A stretch of 64,000 nt of DNA from assembly GCF_030209445.1 (NCBI RefSeq), contig NZ_JARVSD010000007.1:124001-188000 (forward strand), read 5' to 3'. The notes beneath the pieces were generated by a model that worked only from the letters and a program-made list of their open reading frames with translations, made no database searches and was not told the DNA's origin. Position 1 is the first letter of the stretch; each line of letters opens with the position of its first letter. Shown piece after piece: positions 61,184 through 64,000 of this stretch. The translations under genes and the position numbers were made by a program. Origin of the DNA: Promicromonospora sp. MEB111. GTDB lineage: Bacteria; Actinomycetota; Actinomycetes; Actinomycetales; Cellulomonadaceae.

Positions 61184-63244
61184 TCAGAACGGAGGCACCC
61201 CCGACCGGGGCGGGTCGGTGGCAGCTGCCGCCGGCTCGGCCGTGATGTAGGCACGGGGCAACCGGCGTCCGGTGAGGGCACGCACCGTCAGGTCGCTGCT
61301 GGTGCCCGGGTCGACCTGGTCCAGGTCGACCCGGGTGTCCAGGACCGTCGGCGGCCGGGCGTGCGTGCTGCCCGCGGGCGTGGTCCAGGTGGTGATCCCG
61401 GTGACCGGGTCACGTTCGACGCCCCAGCCGGCATGGGTCTTGAGCAGGTGGTGTCGGCGGCAGAGTGCGTGCAGGTTCCACGCGTTCGTCTGTCCGGGCT
61501 GGTTCTTCCCCGCAGCCCCGGCCCGCTCTCTCCACTCGTGGTCGAAGGGGTCGATGTGGTCCAGGTCGCACGTTGTCGCCGGGGTGTCGCACCCGATGAA
61601 CGTGCAGGTCCCGTCCCTAGCCTCCACCGCCGCCCGGAGCACCTTGCCTGGCGTGTACGCCTGGGACGAGTAGTCGACCAGCACTCCCGTCACCGGGTCC
61701 GTCACCAGGCGCCGCCAGGTGGCGTCCTCCGCGAGAAGTCGCGCCGTCTCGGCCGGGATCGGTCCGAACCCGTCGAGCTCACCCGGGGCGTCGTCCAGGC
61801 CCAGGAGGGTGCTCGCCGGGACGGTGACCCGGACGACCGGCCGGGTCGGCGTCACCCGCACGACCGTCTCCTGCACGACGGGCGCCCGTCCACCACACGG
61901 GCAGACGAAACCGTCGGCGGCACTTGTACTCGTATTCGTGCTCGTGTTGGCCGTGCCGGTCGGCTTGCCCGTCCTCATAGCGGTCGTGGTGCTGCCGTCG
62001 GTTGCCGCCTCGTCGCCAGACGGGCTCCCTGAGGTCGTCGTGCTCACCGGTTCTACGATCCCCGTGCTCCCCTCGGCCTGGATGCCGGGCGCGAACCGGT
62101 CTCCCGGCAACAGCCGACCCGTCACGATGCCGGTCAGGCAGTCCGCACGGAGCTGACCCAGGGTGCGCTCCTCACCAGCGGTGTACCGGAGCTGGTGCGC
62201 CATGTCGTCCACGACACCCCAGACAGCCGCCGCGTCCACCGCAGGCAGGTACGCCGACAGCCACCCCATGTCGTTCTCCGCCCGGTCCAGCTGCACGTTG
62301 CGGTCCAGGGCCGCGGCCCTGGCCGTCTCCTCGGCGCCGTGCCGGGCCTTCGCGAACGCCAGAAGCTTGTTCCGCAGCCACCGCCACGTCCGGTACGGGG
62401 CCTGCGGCAGGTACCGGGCGATCGCCTCGGCACGCTCAGCCACCGTGAGCCGCGTAGCGGACCGCAACAGGGTGTGCGCCTTACGCACATCGATCCGACC
62501 CTGAACCAACGCCGCAATCACCGTCGGATGCTCCGCACCCGACTCCGCCCGCACCACCACCTCGGACCCCTCGGCCTGTGTCACCACCAGCTCAGCCGTC
62601 ACCTGCCCGACCAGCGATTCATGAGCCAACGGACTCGTCTCCCGCGCGGCCCGCTCCCCCACGACACGCGCCTGCACACCGGCCGCCCACGACTGCAGCC
62701 GCACGCACGCGGCCACCAGGTCCGCGAGGGCGTCGTCGGACAGCGCGCCGAGCCGGGCCGAACCGGCCTCTGCGGCAGCGGAACCGGCAGCGGACTCGGC
62801 GGGCGGTCCACCGGCGAGTTCGGCGCCTGTGCCACCGCATGGTGTGGCACCCAGCCCGGTGTACTCGGCGACCACGTGCGCCAGCTCGGCGCCCGGCGGT
62901 CCGGCCAGAGCCTCCCGCAACACCTCGACCGGCCACACCGCCACGGGGCCGTGAGACAACGCCACGTCGGGCGCCCTGTCGAACCAGTCCGGCCCCGCAG
63001 GGACGTCCGGGGCGCGCTTAGGTTCACACTCGCCGAACAGCGCGTCACCCTCGGCGAACAATGCTGCGAGCCACGCGTCGTCAGGCATGCTGCCGTCCGC
63101 GAGATCGTCCGCACGCACGACGGGCGCCGTGGTCACGGCGTCATCGACCTGCCACGCCGCAGGGCGGCTCCGCACGGCCCTCCCACCGGGCCTGCGAGCG
63201 ACCCACGTCGCACGTGCCCCACCGGCGACCGACACCTTGTCCAT
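61184..63244 (-). CDS. DUF222 - HNH endonuclease protein
   Basis: A 686-aa protein of the DUF222/13E12 group: DUF222 helices (~150-390, LVAACVRLQSWAAGVQARVVGE, VIAALVQGRIDVRKAHTLL) and C-terminal HNH nuclease (~560-630; CTFIGCDTPATTCDLDHIDPF, NAWNLHALCRRHHLLKTH), with His/Asn/His positions filled. A Ser/Thr-rich linker (~425-465) joins them. Many copies occur in actinobacterial genomes; function is not known. ATG at 63244 has GGGAGGGGG upstream. Codon use in the linker is less GC3-rich than neighbours. Confidence 0.85.
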   Translation of the reverse strand: MDKVSVAGGARATWVARRPGGRAVRSRPAAWQVDDAVTTAPVVRADDLADGSMPDDAWLAALFAEGDALFGECEPKRAPDVPAGPDWFDRAPDVALSHGPVAVWPVEVLREALAGPPGAELAHVVAEYTGLGATPCGGTGAELAGGPPAESAAGSAAAEAGSARLGALSDDALADLVAACVRLQSWAAGVQARVVGERAARETSPLAHESLVGQVTAELVVTQAEGSEVVVRAESGAEHPTVIAALVQGRIDVRKAHTLLRSATRLTVAERAEAIARYLPQAPYRTWRWLRNKLLAFAKARHGAEETARAAALDRNVQLDRAENDMGWLSAYLPAVDAAAVWGVVDDMAHQLRYTAGEERTLGQLRADCLTGIVTGRLLPGDRFAPGIQAEGSTGIVEPVSTTTSGSPSGDEAATDGSTTTAMRTGKPTGTANTSTNTSTSAADGFVCPCGGRAPVVQETVVRVTPTRPVVRVTVPASTLLGLDDAPGELDGFGPIPAETARLLAEDATWRRLVTDPVTGVLVDYSSQAYTPGKVLRAAVEARDGTCTFIGCDTPATTCDLDHIDPFDHEWRERAGAAGKNQPGQTNAWNLHALCRRHHLLKTHAGWGVERDPVTGITTWTTPAGSTHARPPTVLDTRVDLDQVDPGTSSDLTVRALTGRRLPRAYITAEPAAAATDPPRSGVPPF

Positions 63245-63605
63245 GCCGCCACCCCCTCCCACCATAACGTCCAACCATCGCGAGCATTCGACCCAACACT
63301 TGTACGACCATAGGCCCAGCCACTGACACCCGCTCGTTGTTCTGCCCGCCGCGTAAACGAGGCCGGTCGACAAGTGCGACGTCGTCACGACCATGCCCTC
63401 ACAGCGACGGAAGGCCGTCCAGGCCCCGGCGGGCGTCACGGCTGCGGCAGAAGGCGCGCAGCGGCACGATGCCGTACCGCCGGCAGGGTCCGACACGGCG
63501 AAGCCCTTTGTGGTTCCATCTCCATCACCATCACGAAGCTAGCCAGTCAGCCAGCCGGCGAACACGCTCACCGGCCCTCACCGGCGCAGCCCCCAGGAGG
63601 CCTCG
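63245..63605. other. 361-bp gap, no gene supported
   Basis: Lower in G+C than its surroundings near 63260-63320. It holds the promoter of the HNH gene on the reverse strand and the ribosome site (GGAGG at 63596-63600) of the next gene. Open frames exist on both strands but have no ribosome site or family pattern; CATCACCATCAC at 63522-63533 is simple sequence. Possibly the remains of an older gene. Confidence 0.4.
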
Positions 63606-63932
63606 TTGGAAACCCGCCCGCAGATCGTGTGCCTGTGCGGCTCGACCCGGTTCGCTCAGGAGTTCCGCGCGGTGAACCGTGACCTCACGCTCGCCGGGAC
63701 GATCGTCGTCGCGCCCGGTGTGTTCGAGCACGCCGGCGACCGGATCACCGACGAGCAGAAGGCTGCGCTGGACGCACTGCACCTCGCGAAGATCGACCTC
63801 GCCGACCGCGTCCTGGTGGTCAACCCGGGCGGGTACGTCGGAGAGTCCACGCGACGCGAGATCCGCTATGCACACCAGACCGGGAAGCCGGTGGAGTACA
63901 CCCACGCACCCGACTCCGCCGTCGCCCCCTGA
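63606..63932 (+). CDS. nucleoside 2-deoxyribosyltransferase-like (DUF4406-type) protein
   Basis: A 108-aa protein with the fold of small deoxyribosyltransferase/DUF4406 proteins: IVCLCGSTRFAQEFRAVNRDLTLAGTIVVAPGVF and LADRVLVVNPGGYVGESTRREIRYAHQTGKPVEY, including the G-E-S-T-R catalytic-type loop. Phage and plasmid genomes often carry such genes, but no other mobile gene is seen here. TTG start behind GGAGG. The stop lies in a short CCCTG-AC-CAGGG hairpin. Confidence 0.7.
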   Translation: METRPQIVCLCGSTRFAQEFRAVNRDLTLAGTIVVAPGVFEHAGDRITDEQKAALDALHLAKIDLADRVLVVNPGGYVGESTRREIRYAHQTGKPVEYTHAPDSAVAP

Positions 63933-63939
63933 CCAGGGC

Positions 63940-64000
63940 TCACCCGACCGGTCGCTGCCGCCACCGCCACACCAGCTTCCGCAGCTCGTCGAACCACAGC
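63940..64000 (-). CDS. C-terminal end of a gene cut by the window
   Basis: On the reverse strand the frame from 63999 reads LWFDELRKLVWRWRQRPVG and a TGA at 63940-63942. A basic, Trp-rich end with no in-frame stop before the window edge fits a gene that starts beyond 64000. Family unknown. Confidence 0.4.
   Translation of the reverse strand, partial: LWFDELRKLVWRWRQRPVG

Noticed and set aside
63337-63682. Small forward frames in the 63245-63605 gap
   Set aside because: Arg-rich composition, no ribosome site, overlap with the start of the better-supported gene at 63606.

Overview
The window is high-GC (roughly three quarters G+C) actinobacterial chromosome. GTG/TTG starts, many 4-bp ATGA/GTGA overlaps, leaderless-looking TetR promoters, a PHO box, DosR-like boxes and ABC sugar-type permeases without a local ATPase all fit an actinomycete. 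A D-aspartate-ligase-like ATP-grasp gene next to an aspartate racemase suggests a peptidoglycan with a D-Asp bridge, as in Promicromonosporaceae/Cellulomonadaceae (Micrococcales); that placement is an inference. No rRNA, tRNA, CRISPR array, insertion sequence or integrase was recognised.

Left part (0-13 kb): an SNF2 translocase; a P-loop kinase with a Clp-N-like front; a DUF1876 + PIG-L pair; pyruvate phosphate dikinase; a secreted RNase Sa/T1-type ribonuclease followed by a barstar-type inhibitor; an ECF sigma factor with its overlapping membrane partner; the D-Asp ligase/racemase pair; and an S1C (HtrA-type) protease. Middle-left (13-30 kb): two TetR-controlled divergent gene pairs with clear operators, RraA, a five-gene uptake/catabolism operon (class V aminotransferase, solute-binding lipoprotein, two permeases, luciferase-like oxidoreductase) facing a FadR-type GntR regulator, then redox and stress genes (FMN reductase, tandem universal stress protein, flavodoxin, Acg-type nitroreductase). 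Three loci (DUF1876, ppdK, flavodoxin/nitroreductase) share a 14-bp box of the form GGGAC-N4-GGCCC. Together with the gene content this resembles a DosR-type dormancy/hypoxia regulon.

Middle-right (30-47 kb): ArsR-SulP pair, an envelope pair (Gly-rich lipoprotein and membrane protein), a metal/copper-type set (DUF6153-like, DUF305, CopC-CopD fusion), then the most unusual locus: a tightly coupled four-gene operon (36863-42553) coding an alpha/beta hydrolase, a CHAT-like protein lacking the expected catalytic Cys, a CHAT protein with intact His/Cys, and a C25-like caspase-fold peptidase, met head-on by an EEP-family nuclease/phosphatase. It has the look of a protease-triggered conflict or stress system. 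A WYL regulator/VOC pair with a 9-7-9 operator and a PHO-box-controlled PiT phosphate transporter follow.

Right part (47-64 kb): a VTC-domain, DUF4956, CotH and TetR operon divergent from an OmpR/histidine-kinase pair; an MFS exporter fused to a C-terminal winged-helix-like domain; two alpha/beta hydrolases; an XRE-STAND-TPR regulator; a MerR/TipAS regulator with a textbook MerR operator; a DUF222-HNH protein; a deoxyribosyltransferase-like small protein; and the tail of a further reverse-strand gene cut by the window end.
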